Source of the DNA: Canna indica
Taxonomy: Eukaryota > Streptophyta > Magnoliopsida > Zingiberales > Cannaceae
Assembly (NCBI GenBank): GCA_034359265.1
Contig: CP136898.1
Location: 55,107,501 to 55,171,500, forward strand
Direction: 5' to 3'
Length of the DNA: 64,000 bases
Both the position numbers and the translations under genes were made by a program. Under the pieces are notes generated by a model. It was not told where the DNA came from and did no database searches. It saw only the letters and a program-made list of their open reading frames with translations. The first letter of the stretch is position 1. Every line of letters starts with the position of its first letter. Positions 37,951 to 51,800 of this stretch are shown piece after piece.

Positions 37951-40900
37951 AACTTTCGGAACCAAGTCCCGACTTTCGAAATCAAGAACTCAAATTTCGA
38001 AACCAAGTTCCCAACTTTTCGAACCATGTTCCCAACTTTTCGAACAAATTTCCCAACTTTCGGAACCATGTTTCGATCTTTCCGAATAAAATTCCCAATT
38101 TTCTGAACAATGTTTCCAACTTTCAGAACCAAGTTCCCATGTTTAGGAACCAAGATACGAACTTTCATAACCAAGTTGTCAACTTTATGAACCAAGTTTT
38201 TAACTTTCGGAACCAAGTTTTCAACTTTCGGAACCAAGTAACGAAATTTCGAAACCAAGTTTCCAACTTTTGGAACCAAAGTCCTGACTTTCGAAACCAA
38301 GAACTCAACTTTCGAAACCAAATTCTCAACTTTTCGAACTACGTTGCCAACTTTCTGAACCTAGTTCCCAACTTCCAAAACCAAGTTCGGAACTTTAGGA
38401 ACCAAAATGCTAACTTTCGAAATCAAGTTTTGAACATTTCGAACCTTATTCCCAACATTCATAACCATGTTCCCGGCTTTCAGAAACAAGTTTCCAACTT
38501 TCGAAAACATGTTTCCAACTTTCAGAAACACGTTTGCAACATTCGAAAACAAGTTTCCAACTTTCGGAACCACGATTCCAACTTTCGTAACCAAGTATGC
38601 AACATTTGAATCAAGTTTCGTACTTTCAGATCCTTGTTTCGATGGTTCCGAACAAAATTTCAAACTCTCATAACAAAGTTTCCACCTTTCGAAACAAAGT
38701 TTCCATCTTTCGAAACCAAGATCCGAACTTTCGGACCAAGATCCGATCTTGCGGAACTAAGATCAAAAATATCGAAATTGAGTTCCTAACTTTAGGAACC
38801 GAGTTTCCAACATTCGGAACTGAGTTTCCAACATTCGGAACCGAGTTCCCAACATTCAGAACCGAGTTCCTAATTTACGGAACCTTGTTCCCCACTTTCG
38901 GATCAATGTTCCCAACCTTCAGAACCATGTTTCGATCTTTCTGATCCAAATTCCCAACTTTTCGAACAAAATTTCTACCTTTAAGAACCAAGTTCCCATC
39001 TTTCGGAACCAAGATATGAACTTTCAGAATCATGTTTCGATTTCCGAACCAAATTGCCCACTTTTCAAACAAAGTTTCCAACTTTCAGAACCAAATTCGC
39101 AACTTCCGTAACCAACTTCCGCACTTTCGGAACAAAATTCCCTACCTTGGGAACCAAGTTCCCAACTTTCGGAAAAAAGTTCCCAACCTTCGGAACCAAG
39201 TTCACAACTTTCGGAACCAAGTTCCCAACTTTCAGAACCATGTTTCAATCTTTTCGATCCAAATTCTCAACTATCCGAACAAAATTTCTAACTTTAGCAA
39301 CCAAGTTTCCATCTTTCGGAACCAAGATCCAAATTTTCGAAACAAAGTTCCCAACTTTCGGGGCAAAGTTCCCAACTTTCGGAATAAAGTTCTCAACTTT
39401 CGTAACTAAGTTCCAAACTTTCGGAACCATGTTTCGATCTTTCCAAATAAAATTCCCAACTTTCCGAACAACGTTTTCAACTTTCATAACCAAGTTCCCA
39501 TCTTTAGGAACCAAGATACAAACTTTCGTAACCAAGTTGCCAACTTTCTGAATCAAGTTGCCAACTTTCTGAACCTAGTTTTCAACTTTCGGAACCAAGT
39601 CCCGACTTTCGAAATCAAGAACTCAAATTTCGAAACCAAGTTCCCAACTTTTCGAACCAAGTTCCCAACTTTTCGAACAAATTTCCCAACTTTCGGAACC
39701 ATGTTTCAATCTTTCCGAATAAAATTCCCAATTTTCTGAACAATGTTTCCAACTTCCAGAACCAAGTTCCCATGTTTAGGAACCAAGATACGAACTTTCG
39801 TAACCAAGTTGTCAACTTTATGAACCAAGTTTTCAACTTTCGGAACCAAGTTTTCAACTTTTGGAACCAAGTTTTCAACTTTCGGAACCAAGTAACGAAA
39901 TTTCGAAACCAAGTTTCCAACTTTTGGAACCAATGTCCTGACTTTCGAAACCAAGAACTCAACTTTCGAAACCAAGTTCTCAACTTTTCGAACTATGTTG
40001 CCAACTTTCTGAACCTAGTTCCCAACTTCGAAAACCAAGTTCGGAACTTTAGGAACCAAAATGCTAACTTTCGAAACCAAGTTTTGAACATTTCGAACCA
40101 AGTTCCCAACTTTTCGAACCTTGTTCCCAACATTCATAACCATGTTCCCGACTTTCAGAAATAAGTTTCCAACTTTCGAAAACATGTTTCCAACTTTCAG
40201 AAACACGTTTGCAACATTCGAAAACAAGTTTCCAACTTTCTGAACCACGTTTCCAACTTTCGTAACCAAGTATGCAACATTTGAATCAAGTTTCGTACTT
40301 TCAGATCCTTGTTTCGATGGTTCCGAACAAAATTTCAAACTCTCAGAACAAAGTTTCCACCTTTCGAAACAAAGTTTCCATCTTTCGAAACCAAGATCCG
40401 AACTTTCGGACCAAGATCCGATCTTGCGGAACTAAGATCAAAAATATCGAAACTGAGTTCCTAACTTTAGGAACCGAGTTTCCAACATTCGGGACTGAGT
40501 TTCCAACATTCGGAACCGAGTTCCCAACATTCAGAACCGAGTTCCTAATTTACGGAACCTTGTTCCCCACTTTCGGATCAATGTTCCCAACCTTCAGAAC
40601 CATGTTTCGATCTTTCTGATCCAAATTCCCAACTTTAAGAACCAAGTTCCCATCTTTCGGAACCAAGATATGAACTTTCAGAACCATGTTTCGATTTCCG
40701 AACCAAATTGCCCACTTTTCAAACAAAGTTTTCAACTTTCAGAACCAAATTCGCAACTTCCGTAACCAACTTCCGCACTTTCGGAACAAAATTCCCTACC
40801 TTGGGAACCAAGTTCCCAACTTTCGGAAAAAAGTTCCCAACCTTCGGAACCAAGTTCACAACTTTCGGAACCAAGTTACCAACTTTCGGAACCATGTTTC

Positions 40901-41165
40901 AATCTTTTCGATCCAAATTCTCAACTATCCGAACAAAATTTCTAACTTTAGCAACCAAGTTTCCATCTTTCGGAACCAAGATCCAAATTTTCGAAACAAA
41001 GTTCTCAACTTTCGGGGCAAAGTTCCCAAGTTTCGGAATAAAGTTCTCAACTTTCGTAACTAAGTTCCAAACTTTCGGAACCATGTTTCGATCTTTCCAA
41101 ATAAAATTCCCAACTTTCCGAACAACGTTTTCAACTTTCATAACCAAGTTCCCATCTTTAGGAAC

Positions 41166-41180
41166 CAAGATACAAACTTT
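41166..41180. repeat. Left target-site duplication of LINE-2
   Basis: CAAGATACAAACTTT is repeated at 42117-42131. It lies in a different monomer of the HOR unit from the LINE-1 target. Confidence 0.9.
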
Positions 41181-41528
41181 TTTGCAACAAGGCAAGTGAA
41201 TTGTATTAGTAATGAAGAAGATGTGTACTTGTAAAGTTCAGTAGCCAATCACCCTAGGACAAGAGAGTCTAGAACCTCACCTTCGGCATAGCCATCAGCA
41301 AGGTCGAGACCCAAACCCTAGGGTTGATGGTCCCGCTACGATACAATCATAGCAATCAATAAAGCACGACATCCCACAGCCCGGGAAGGGCACACAAGTC
41401 ATGATAACCTAAAACTCACAGACTGAAACAAGTAATAAACAATAAGTCCCACAGCCCGGGAAAAGCAACAACTCATGTAAGATAGGACACAAACTATATG
41501 AGAATGAATAAACAAAATACGCAGCATA
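41181..41528 (-). other. LINE-2 3' untranslated region
   Basis: Non-coding sequence between the ORF2 stop and the tail, about 348 bp, close in length to that of LINE-1. It has two copies of the CCCACAGCCCGGG motif and several segments similar in order to LINE-1. The rest has diverged by substitutions and indels. Confidence 0.8.
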
Positions 41529-42116
41529 TCAGGTCCCTGCATCCCCAGTGGTGTCCCTAGTCCTCTTATGCATAGCGTCATCCAAGATATGTTTGGCAAG
41601 GGCCTCCCAGGATAATTGTCCTTCCTCATGCAACCGTCGATTCCGCTCTCGCCACAAATGGTGAATAGTGGTAGTGAGAAGAAGCTTTCTCAATAGCTTG
41701 GCATCAGAGGAGCCGCCAATTTGACTCAACAGCCATGGCATACAATCCGCCAAGGTATCTCCATGTGGCACCATCCCAAGTACCTTGCGCCAGATCTTTA
41801 GAGAGTAAGTGCAGCATAATAGGATATGATCTATGCTCTCACTATCTTCTCTACATACGTAGCAAATATTTGGCCCTTGCTTACCCCATCTATGCATGCG
41901 ATCAAATGTTGGGAGCCTTCTCCAAAAAGCCAGCCATGAGATGAAGGAGAATCGAGGTACATGACTTTTAAACCATAGCAGACTATGCCAATCTACATCC
42001 GGCTCAGTGGAATTCAATTTGTTGTATGCCGACTTAAGGCTGAAGGTGCCCGATGGGGAAGCTGTCCAAAGGATAACATCACACTCATGTCTATCATGAA
42101 GTCGGACCTGGTGTAG
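41529..42116 (-). pseudogene. LINE-2 ORF2 C-terminal remnant (zf-RVT region)
   Basis: An open frame of 195 LINE-encoded residues preceded in frame by 15 satellite-encoded residues that begin at a TTG near 42161, not at an ATG. Numbering from there: WFKSHVPRFSFISWLAFWRRLPT at 63-85, a zinc-binding set C100, C103, H112 and C117, IWRKVLGM at 123-130 and LWRERNRR at 169-176. These match the C-terminal zinc-binding region of plant L1 ORF2 and align well with LINE-1. The endonuclease and RT domains are absent, so it cannot act as a retrotransposon. Confidence 0.9.
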
Positions 42117-42131
42117 CAAGATACAAACTTT
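42117..42131. repeat. Right target-site duplication of LINE-2
   Basis: CAAGATACAAACTTT, identical to 41166-41180, after which the reverse-oriented satellite resumes in register. Confidence 0.9.
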
Positions 42132-45100
42132 CGTAACCACGTTGCCAACTTTCTGAATCAAGTTGCCAACTTTCTGAACCTAGTTTTCAACTTTCGGAAC
42201 CAAGTCCCGACTTTCGAAATCAAGAACTCAAATTTCGAAACCAAGTTCCCAACTTTTCGAACCAAGTTCCCAACTTTTCGAACAAATTTCCCAACTTTCG
42301 GAACCATGTTTCGATCTTTCAGAATAAAATTCCCAATTTTCTGAACAATGTTTCCAACTTTCAGAACCAAGTTCTCATGTTTAGGTACCAAGATACGAAC
42401 TTTCGTAACCAAGTTGTCAAATTTATGAACCAAGTTTTCAACTTTCAGAACCAAGTTTTCATCTTTCGGAACCAAGTTCCCAACTTTCAGAACCAAGTAA
42501 CGAAATTTCGAAACCAAGTTTCCAACTTTTGGAACCAATGTCCTGACTTTCGAAACCAAGAACTCAACTTTCGAAACCAAGTTCTCAACTTTTCGAACTA
42601 TGTTGCCAACTTTCTGAACCTAGTTCCCAACTTCCAAAACCAAGTTCGGAACTTTAGGAACCAAAATGCTAACTTTCGAAACCAAGTTTTGAACATTTCG
42701 AACAAGTTCCCATCTTTTCGAACCTTGTTCCCAACATTCATAACCATGTTCCCGGCTTTCAGAAACAAGTTTACAACTTTCGAAAACATGTTTCCAACTT
42801 TCAGAAACACGTTTGCAACATTCGAAAACAAGTTTCCAACTTTCGGAACCACGTTTCCAACTTTCGTAACCAAGTATGCAACATTTGAATCAAGTTTCGT
42901 ACTTTCAGATCCTTGTTTCGATGGTTCCGAACAAAATTTCAAACTCTCAGAACAAAGCTTCCACCTTTCGAAACAAAGTTTCCATCTTTCGAAACCAAGA
43001 TCCGAACTTTCGGACCAAGATCCGATCTTGCGGAACTAAGATCAAAAATATCGAAACTGAGTTCCTAACTTTAGGAACCGAGTTTCCAACATTCGGAACT
43101 GAGTTTCCAACATTCGGAACCGAGTTCCCAACATTCAGAACCGAGTTCCTAATTTACGGAACCTTGTTCCCCACTTTCGGATCAATGTTCCCAACCTTCA
43201 AAACCATGTTTCGATCTTTCTGATCCAAATTCCCAACTTTTCGAACAAAATTTCTACCTTTAAGAACCAAGTTCCCATCTTTCGGAACCAAGATATGAAC
43301 TTTCAGAACCATGTTTCGATTTCCGAACCAAATTGCCCACTTTTCAAACAAAGTTTCCAACTTTCAGAACCAAATTCGCAACTTCCGTAACCAACTTCCG
43401 CACTTTCGGAACAAAATTCCCTACCTTGGGAACCAAGTTCCCAACTTTCGGAAAAAAGTTCCCAACCTTCGGAACCAAGTTCACAACTTTCGGAACCAAG
43501 TTTCCAACTTTCAGAACCATGTTTCAATCTTTTTGATCCAAATTCTCAACTATCCGAACAAAATTTCTAACTTTAGCAACCAAGTTTCCATCTTTCGGAA
43601 CCAAGATCCAAATTTTCGAAACAAAGTTCCCAACTTTCGGGGCAAAGTTCCCAACTTTCGGAATAAAGTTCTCAACTTTCGTAACTAAGTTCCAAACTTT
43701 CGGAACCATGTTTCGATCTTTCCAAATAAAATTCCCAACTTTCCGAACAACGTTTTCAACTTTCATAACCAAGTTCCCATCTTTAGGAACCAAGATACAA
43801 ACTTTCGTAACCAAGTTGCCAACTTTCTGAATCAAGTTGCCAACTTTCTGAACCTAGTTTTCAACTTTCGGAACCAAGTCCCGACTTTCGAAATCAAGAA
43901 CTCAAATTTCGAAACCAAGTTCCCAACTTTTCGAACCAAGTTCCCAACTTTTCGAACAAATTTCCCAACTTTCGGAACCATGTTTCGATCTTTCCGAATA
44001 AAATTCCCAATTTTCTGAACAATGTTTCCAACTTCCAGAACCAAGTTCCCATGTTTAGGAACCAAGATACGAACTTTCGTAACCAAGTTGTCAACTTTAT
44101 GAACCAAGTTTTCAACTTTCGGAACCAAGTTTTCAACTTTCGGAACCAAGTTTTCAACTTTCGGAACCAAGTAACGAAATTTCGAAACCAAGTTTCCAAC
44201 TTTTGGAACCAATGTGCTGACTTTCGAAACCAAGAACTCAACTTTCGAAACCAAGTTCTCAACTTTTCGAACTATGTTGCCAACTTTCTGAACCTAGTTC
44301 CCAACTTCGAAAACCAAGTTCGGAACTTTAGGAACCAAAATGCTAACTTTCGAAACCAAGTTTTGAACATTTCGAACCAAGTTCCCAACTTTTCGAACCT
44401 TGTTCCCAACATTCATAACCATGTTCCCTGCTTTCAGAAATAAGTTTCCAACTTTCGAAAACATGTTTCCAACTTTCAGAAACACGTTTGCAACATTCGA
44501 AAACAAGTTTCCAACTTTCGGAACCACGTTTCCAACTTTCGTAACCAAGTATGCAACATTTGAATCAAGTTTCGTACTTTCAGATCCTTGTTTCGATGGT
44601 TCCGAACAAAATTTCAAACTCTCAGAACAAAGTTTCCACCTTTCGAAACAAAGTTTCCATCTTTCGAAACCAAGATCCGAACTTTCGGACCAAGATCCGA
44701 TCTTGCGGAACTAAGATCAAAAATATCGAAACTGAGTTCCTAACTTTAGGAACCGAGTTTCCAACATTCGGGACTGAGTTTCCAACATTCGGAACCGAGT
44801 TCCCAACATTCAGAACCGAGTTCCTAATTTACGGAACCTTGTTCCCCACTTTCGGATCAATGTTCCCAACCTTCAGAACCATGTTTCGATCTTTCTGATC
44901 CAAATTCCCAACTTTAAGAACCAAGTTCCCATCTTTCGGAACCAAGATATGAACTTTCAGAACCATGTTTCGATTTCCGAACCAAATTGCCCACTTTTCA
45001 AACAAAGTTTTCATCTTTCAGAACCAAATTCGCAACTTCCGTAACCAACTTCCGCACTTTCGGAACAAAATTCCCTACCTTGGGATCCAAGTTCCCAACT

Positions 45101-48100
45101 TTCGGAAAAAAGTTCCCAACCTTCGGAACCAAGTTCACAACTTTCGGAACCAAGTTCCCAACTTTCGGAACCATGTTTCAATCTTTTCGATCCAAATTCT
45201 CAACTATCCGAACAAAATTTCTAACTTTAGCAACCAAGTTTCCATCTTTCGGAACCAAGATCCAAATTTTCGAAACAAAGTTCCCAACTTTCGGGGCAAA
45301 GTTCCCAACTTTCGGAATAAAGTTCTCAACTTTCGTAACTAAGTTCCAAACTTTCGGAACCATGTTTCGATCTTTCCAAATAAAATTCCCAACTTTCCGA
45401 ACAACGTTTTCAACTTTCATAACCAAGTTCTCATCTTTAGGAACCAAGATACAAACTTTCGTAACCACGTTGCCAACTTTCTGAATCAAGTTGCCAACTT
45501 TCTGAACCTAGTTTTCAACTTTCGGAACCAAGTCCCGACTTTCGAAATCAAGAACTCAAATTTCGAAACCAAGTTCCCAACTTTTCGAACAAATTTCCCA
45601 ACTTTCGGAACCATGTTTCGATCTTTCAGAATAAAATTCCCAATTTTCTGAACAATGTTTCCAACTTTCAGAACCAAGTTCTCATGTTTAGGTACCAAGA
45701 TACGAACTTTCGTAACCAAGTTGTCAACTTTATGAACCAAGTTTTCAACTTTCGGAACCAAGTTTTCATCTTTCGGAACCAAGTTCCCAACTTTCAGAAC
45801 CAAGTAACGAAATTTCGAAACCAAGTTTCCAACTTTTGGAACCAATGTCCTGACTTTCGAAACCAAGAACTCAACTTTCGAAACCAAGTTCTCAACTTTT
45901 CGAACTATGTTGCCAACTTTCTGAACCTAGTTCCCAACTTCCAAAACCAAGTTCGGAACTTTAGGAACCAAAATGCTAACTTTCGAAACCAAGTTTTGAA
46001 CATTTCGAACCAAGTTCCCAACTTTTCGAACCTTGTTCCCAACATTCATAACCATGTTCCCGGCTTTCAGAAATAAGTTTCCAACTTTCGAAAACATGTT
46101 TCCAACTTTCAGAAACACGTTTGCAACATTCGAAAAAAAGTTTCCAACTTTCGGAACCACGTTTCCAACTTTCGTAACCAAGTATGCAACATTTGAATCA
46201 AGTTTCGTACTTTCAGATCCTTGTTTCGATGGTTCCGAACAAAATTTCAAACTCTCAGAACAAAGTTTCCACCTTTCGAAACAAAGTTTCCATCTTTCGA
46301 AACCAAGATCCGAACTTTCGGACCAAGATCCGATCTTGCGGAACTAAGATCAAAAATATCGAAACTCGGTTCCTAACTTTAGGAACCGAGTTTCCAACAT
46401 TCGGGACTGAGTTTCCAACATTCGGAACCGAGTTCCCAACATTCAGAACCGAGTTCCTAATTTACGGAACCTTGTTCCCCACTTTCGGATCAATGTTCCC
46501 AACCTTCAGAACCATGTTTCGATCTTTCTGATCCAAATTCCCAACTTTAAGAACCAAGTTCCCATCTTTCGGAACCAAGATATGAACTTTCAGAACCATG
46601 TTTCGATTTCCGAACCAAATTGCCCACTTTTCAAACAAAGTTTTCAACTTTCAGAACCAAATTCGCAACTTCCGTAACCAACTTCCGCACTTTCGGAACA
46701 AAATTCCCTACCTTGGGATCCAAGTTCCCAACTTTCGGAAAAAAGTTCCCAACCTTCGGAACCAAGTTCACAACTTTCGGAACCAAGTTCCCAACTTTCG
46801 GAACCATGTTTCAATCTTTTCGATCCAAATTCTCAACTATCCGAACAAAATTTCTAACTTTAGCAACCATGTTTCCATCTTTCGGAACCAAGATCCAAAT
46901 TTTCGAAACAAAGTTCCCAACTTTCGGGGCAAAGTTCCCAACTTTCGGAATAAAGTTCTCAACTTTCGTAACTAAGTTCCAAACTTTCGGAACCATGTTT
47001 CGATCTTTCCAAATAAAATTCCCAACTTTCCGAACAACGTTTTCAACTTTCATAACCAAGTTCCCATCTTTAGGAACCAAGATACAAACTTTCGTAACCA
47101 CGTTGCCAACTTTCTGAATCAAGTTGCCAACTTTCTGAACCTAGTTTTCAACTTTCGGAACCAAGTCCCGACTTTCGAAATCAAGAACTCAAATTTCGAA
47201 ACCAAGTTCCCAACTTTTCGAACCAAGTTCCCAACTTTTCGAACAAATTTCCCAACTTTCGGAACCATGTTTCGATCTTTACGAATAAAATTCCCAATTT
47301 TCTGAACAATGTTTCCAACTTTCAGAACCAAGTTCTCATGTTTAGGTACCAAGATACGAACTTTCGTAACCAAGTTGTCACCTTTATGAACCAAGTTTTC
47401 AACTTTCGGAACCAAGTTTTCATCTTTCGGAACCAAGTTCCCAACTTTCAAAACCAAGTAACGAAATTTCGAAACCAAGTTTCCAACTTTTGGAACCAAT
47501 GTCCTGACTTTCGAAACCAAGAACTCAACTTTCGAAACCAAGTTCTCAACTTTTCGAACTATGTTGCCAACTTTCTGAACCTAGTTCCCAACTTCCAAAA
47601 CCAAGTTCGGAACTTTAGGAACCAAAATGCTAACTTTCGAAACCAAGTTTTGAACATTTCGAACCAAGTTCCCATCTTTTCGAACCTTGTTCCCAACATT
47701 CATAACCATGTTCCCGGCTTTCAGAAATAAGTTTCCAACTTTCGAAAACATGTTTCCAACTTTCAGAAACACGTTTGCAACATTCGAAAACAAGTTTCCA
47801 ACTTTCGGAACCACGTTTCCAACTTTCGTAACCAAGTATGCAACATTTGAATCAAGTTTCGTACTTTCAGATCCTTGTTTCGATGGTTCCGAACAAAATT
47901 TCAAACTCTCAGAACAAAGTTTCCACCTTTCGAAACAAAGTTTCCATCTTTCGAAACCAAGATCCGAACTTTCGGACCAAGATCCGATCTTGCAGAACTA
48001 AGATCAAAAATATCGAAACTCAGTTCCTAACTTTAGGAACCGAGTTTCCAACATTCGGGACTGAGTTTCCAACATTCGGAACCGAGTTCCCAACATTCAG

Positions 48101-48899
48101 AACCGAGTTCCTAATTTACGGAACCTTGTTCCCCACTTTCGGATCAATGTTCCCAACCTTCAGAACCATGTTTTAATCTTTCTGATCCAAATTCCCAACT
48201 TTAAGAACCAAGTTCCCATCTTTCGGAACCAAGATATGAACTTTCAGAACCATGTTTCGATTTCCGAACCAAATTACCCACTTTTCAAATAAAGTTTTCA
48301 ACTTTCAGAACTAAATTCGCAACTTCCGTAACCAACTTCCGCACTTTCGGAACAAAATTCCCTACCTTGGGATCCAAGTTCCCAACTTTCGGAAAAAAGT
48401 TCCCAACCTTCGGAACCAAGTTCACAACTTTCGGAACCAAGTTCCCAACTTTCAGAACCATGTTTCAATCTTTTCGATCCAAATTCTCAACTATCCGAAC
48501 AAAATTTCTAACTTTAGCAACCAACTTTCCTTCTTTCGGAACCAAGATCCAAATTTTCGAAACAAAGTTCCCAACTTTCGGGGCAAAGTTCCCAACTTTC
48601 GGAATAAAGTTCTCAACTTTCGTAACTAAGTTCCAAACTTTCGGAACCATGTTTCGATCTTTCCAAATAAAATTCCCAACTTTCCGAACAACGTTTTCAA
48701 CTTTCATAACCAAGTTCCCATCTTTAGGAACCAAGATACAAACTTTCGTAACCAAGTTGCCAACTTTCTGAATCAAGTTGCCAACTTTCTGAACCTAGTT
48801 TTCAACTTTCGGAACCAAGTCCCGACTTTCGAAATCAAGAACTCAAATTTCGAAACCAAGTTCCCAACTTTTCGAACCAAGTTCCCAACTTTTCGAACA

Positions 48900-51800
48900 A
48901 ATTTCCCAACTTTCGGAACCATGTTTCGATCTTTCAGAATAAAATTCCCAATTTTCTGAACAATGTTTCCAACTTTCAGAACCAAGTTCTCATGTTTAGG
49001 TACCAAGATACGAACTTTCGTAACCAAGTTGTCAACTTTATGAACCAAGTTTTCAACTTTCGGAACCAAGTTTTCATCTTTCGGAACCAAGTTCCCAACT
49101 TTCAGAACCAAGTAACGAAATTTCGAAACCAAGTTTCCAACTTTTGGAACCAATGTCCTGACTTTCGAAACCAAGAACTCAACTTTCGAAACCAAGTTCT
49201 CAACTTTTCGAACTATGTTGCCAACTTTCTGAACCTAGTTCCCAACTTCCAAAACCAAGTTCGGAACTTTAGGAACCAAAATGCTAACTTTCGAAACCAA
49301 GTTTTGAACATTTCGAACAAGTTCCCATCTTTTCGAACCTTGTTCCCAACATTCATAACCATGTTCCCGGCTTTCAGAAACAAGTTTACAACTTTCGAAA
49401 ACATGTTTCCAACTTTCAGAAACACGTTTGCAACATTCGAAAACAAGTTTCCAACTTTCGGAACCACGTTTCCAACTTTCGTAACCAAGTATGCAACATT
49501 TGAATCAAGTTTCGTACTTTCAGATCCTTGTTTCGATGGTTCCGAACAAAATTTCAAACTCTCAGAACAAAGTTTCCACATTTCGAAACAAAGTTTCCAT
49601 CTTTCGAAACCAAGATCCGAACTTTCGGACCAAGATCCGATCTTGCGGAACTAAGATCAAAAATATCGAAACTGAGTTCCTAACTTTAGGAACCGAGTTT
49701 CCAACATTCGGAACTGAGTTTCCAACATTCGGAACCGAGTTCCCAACATTCAGAACCGAGTTCCTAATTTACGGAACCTTGTTCCCCACTTTCGGATCAA
49801 TGTTCCCAACCTTCAGAACCATGTTTCGATCTTTCTGATCCAAATTCCCAACTTTTCGAACAAAATTTCTAACTTTAAGAACCAAGTTCCCATCTTTCGG
49901 AACCAAGATATGAATTTTCAGAACCATGTTTCGATTTCCGAACCAAATTGCCCACTTTTCAAACAAAGTTTCCAACTTTCAGAACCAAATTTGCAACTTC
50001 CGTAACCAACTTCCGCACTTTCGGAACAAAATTCCCTACCTTGGGAACCAAGTTCCCAACTTTCGGAAAAAAGTTCCCAACCTTCGGAACCAAGTTCACA
50101 ACTTTCGGAACCAAGTTCCCAACTTTCGAAACCATGTTTCAATTTTTTCGATCCAAATTCTCAACTATCCGAACAAAATTTCTAACTTTAGCAACCAAGT
50201 TTCCATCTTTCGGAACCAAGATCCAAATTTTCGAAACAAAGTTCCCAACTTTCGGGGCAAAGTTCCCAACTTTCGGGGCAAAGTTCCCAACTTTCGGAAT
50301 AAAGTTCCCAACTTTCGTAACTAAGTTCCAAACTTTCGGAACCATGTTTCGATCTTTCCAAATAAAATTCCCAACTTTCCGAACAACGTTTTCAACTTTC
50401 ATAACCAAGTTCCCATCTTTAGGAACCAAGATACAAACTTTCGTAACCAAGTTGCCAACTTTCTGAATCAAGTTGCCAACTTTCTGAACCTAGTTTTCAA
50501 CTTTCGGAACCAAGTCCCGACTTTCGAAATCAAGAACTCAAATTTCGAAACCAAGTTCCCAACTTTTCGAACCAAGTTCCCAACTTTTCGAACAAATTTC
50601 CCAACTTTCGGAACCATGTTTCGATCTGTCCGAATAAAATTCCCAATTTTCTGAACAATGTTTCCAACTTTCAGAACCAAGTTCTCATGTTTAGGTACCA
50701 AGATACGAACTTTCGTAACCAAGTTGTCAACTTTATGAACCAAGTTTTCAACTTTCGGAACCAAGTTTTCATCTTTCGGAACCAAGTTCCCAACTTTCAG
50801 AACCAAGTAACGAAATTTCGAAACCAAGTTTCCAACTTTTGGAACCAATGTCCTGACTTTCGAAACCAAGAACTCAACTTTCGAAACCAAGTTCTCAACT
50901 TTTCGAACTATGTTGCCAACTTTCTGAACCTAGTTCCCAACTTCCAAAACCAAGTTCGGAACTTTAGGAACCAAAATGCTAACTTTCGAAACCAAGTTTT
51001 GAACATTTCGAATCAAGTTCCCATCTTTTCGAACCTTGTTCCCAACATTCATAACCATGTTCCCGGCTTTCAGAAACAAGTTTACAACTTTCGAAAACAT
51101 GTTTCCAACTTTCAGAAACACGTTTGCAACATTCGAAAACAAGTTTCCAACTTTCGGAACCACGTTTCCAACTTTCGTAACCAAGTATGCAACATTTGAA
51201 TCAAGTTTCGTACTTTCAGATCCTTGTTTCGATGGTTCCGAAACAAATTTCAAACTCTCAGAACAAAGTTTCCACCTTTCGAAACAAAGTTTCCATCTTT
51301 CGAAACCAAGATCCGAACTTTCGGACCAAGATCCGATCTTGCGGAACTAAGATCAAAAATATCGAAACTGAGTTCCTAACTTTAGGAACCGAGTTTCCAA
51401 CATTCGGAACTGAGTTTCCAACATTCGGAACCGAGTTCCCAACATTCAGAACCGAGTTCCTAATTTACGGAACCTTGTTCCCCACTTTCGGATCAATGTT
51501 CCCAACCTTCAGAACCATGTTTCGATCTTTCTGATCCAAATTCCCAACTTTTCGAACAAAATTTCTAACTTTAAGAACCAAGTTCCCATCTTTCGAAACC
51601 AAGATATGAACTTTCAGAACCATGTTTCGATTTCCGAACCAAATTGCCCACTTTTCAAACAAAGTTTCCAACTTTCAGAACCAAATTCGCAACTTCCGTA
51701 ACCAACTTCCGCACTTTCGGAACAAAATTCCCTACCTTGGGAACCAAGTTCCCAACTTTCGAAAAAAAGTTCCCAACCTTCGGAACCAAGTTCACAACTT

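Larger units (their letters stand above)
33753..41180 (-). repeat. 21-bp satellite array, reverse arm, segment 1
   Basis: The same satellite and HOR order as the left arm, on the opposite strand. The reverse-complement landmark (CCTAATTTAC, coordinate of its TTA) is at 34037, 35712, 37368, 38875 and 40550. Intervals are 1675, 1656, 1507 and 1675 bp. The short one reflects loss of five monomers near 37941 plus single-monomer losses. The segment is interrupted by LINE-2 at 41180. Confidence 0.97.
41181..42116 (-). mobile_element. LINE-2: short 5'-truncated L1-type retrotransposon
   Basis: A 936-bp insertion flanked by a 15-bp direct repeat of satellite sequence. Read on the minus strand it contains the last 195 or so codons of ORF2, a 3' untranslated region and a very short A tail (TTT next to the duplication, six T counting its last three). 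It shares with LINE-1 the terminal GCAACAAGGCAA, a block beginning CCTCACCTTCGGCATAGCC (about 41276), and the CCCACAGCCCGGG motif (41373-41385 and 41448-41460). They are related but clearly diverged families. Here the element is in the same sense as the satellite of its arm. Confidence 0.93.
39030..45500 (-). repeat. Two copies of a 3.33-kb dimeric super-repeat flanking LINE-2
   Basis: Units at 39.0-40.8 kb and 43.3-45.0 kb share private variants. Examples are the loss of one monomer giving CCCAACTTTAAGAACC (about 40630 and 44910) and a CATTCGGGACTGAG variant (about 40490 and 44768). The offset is 4,279 bp, or 3,328 bp once LINE-2 and its extra duplication copy (951 bp) are removed. LINE-2 is in only one of the two copies, so it inserted after the dimer duplicated. 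Confidence 0.7.
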
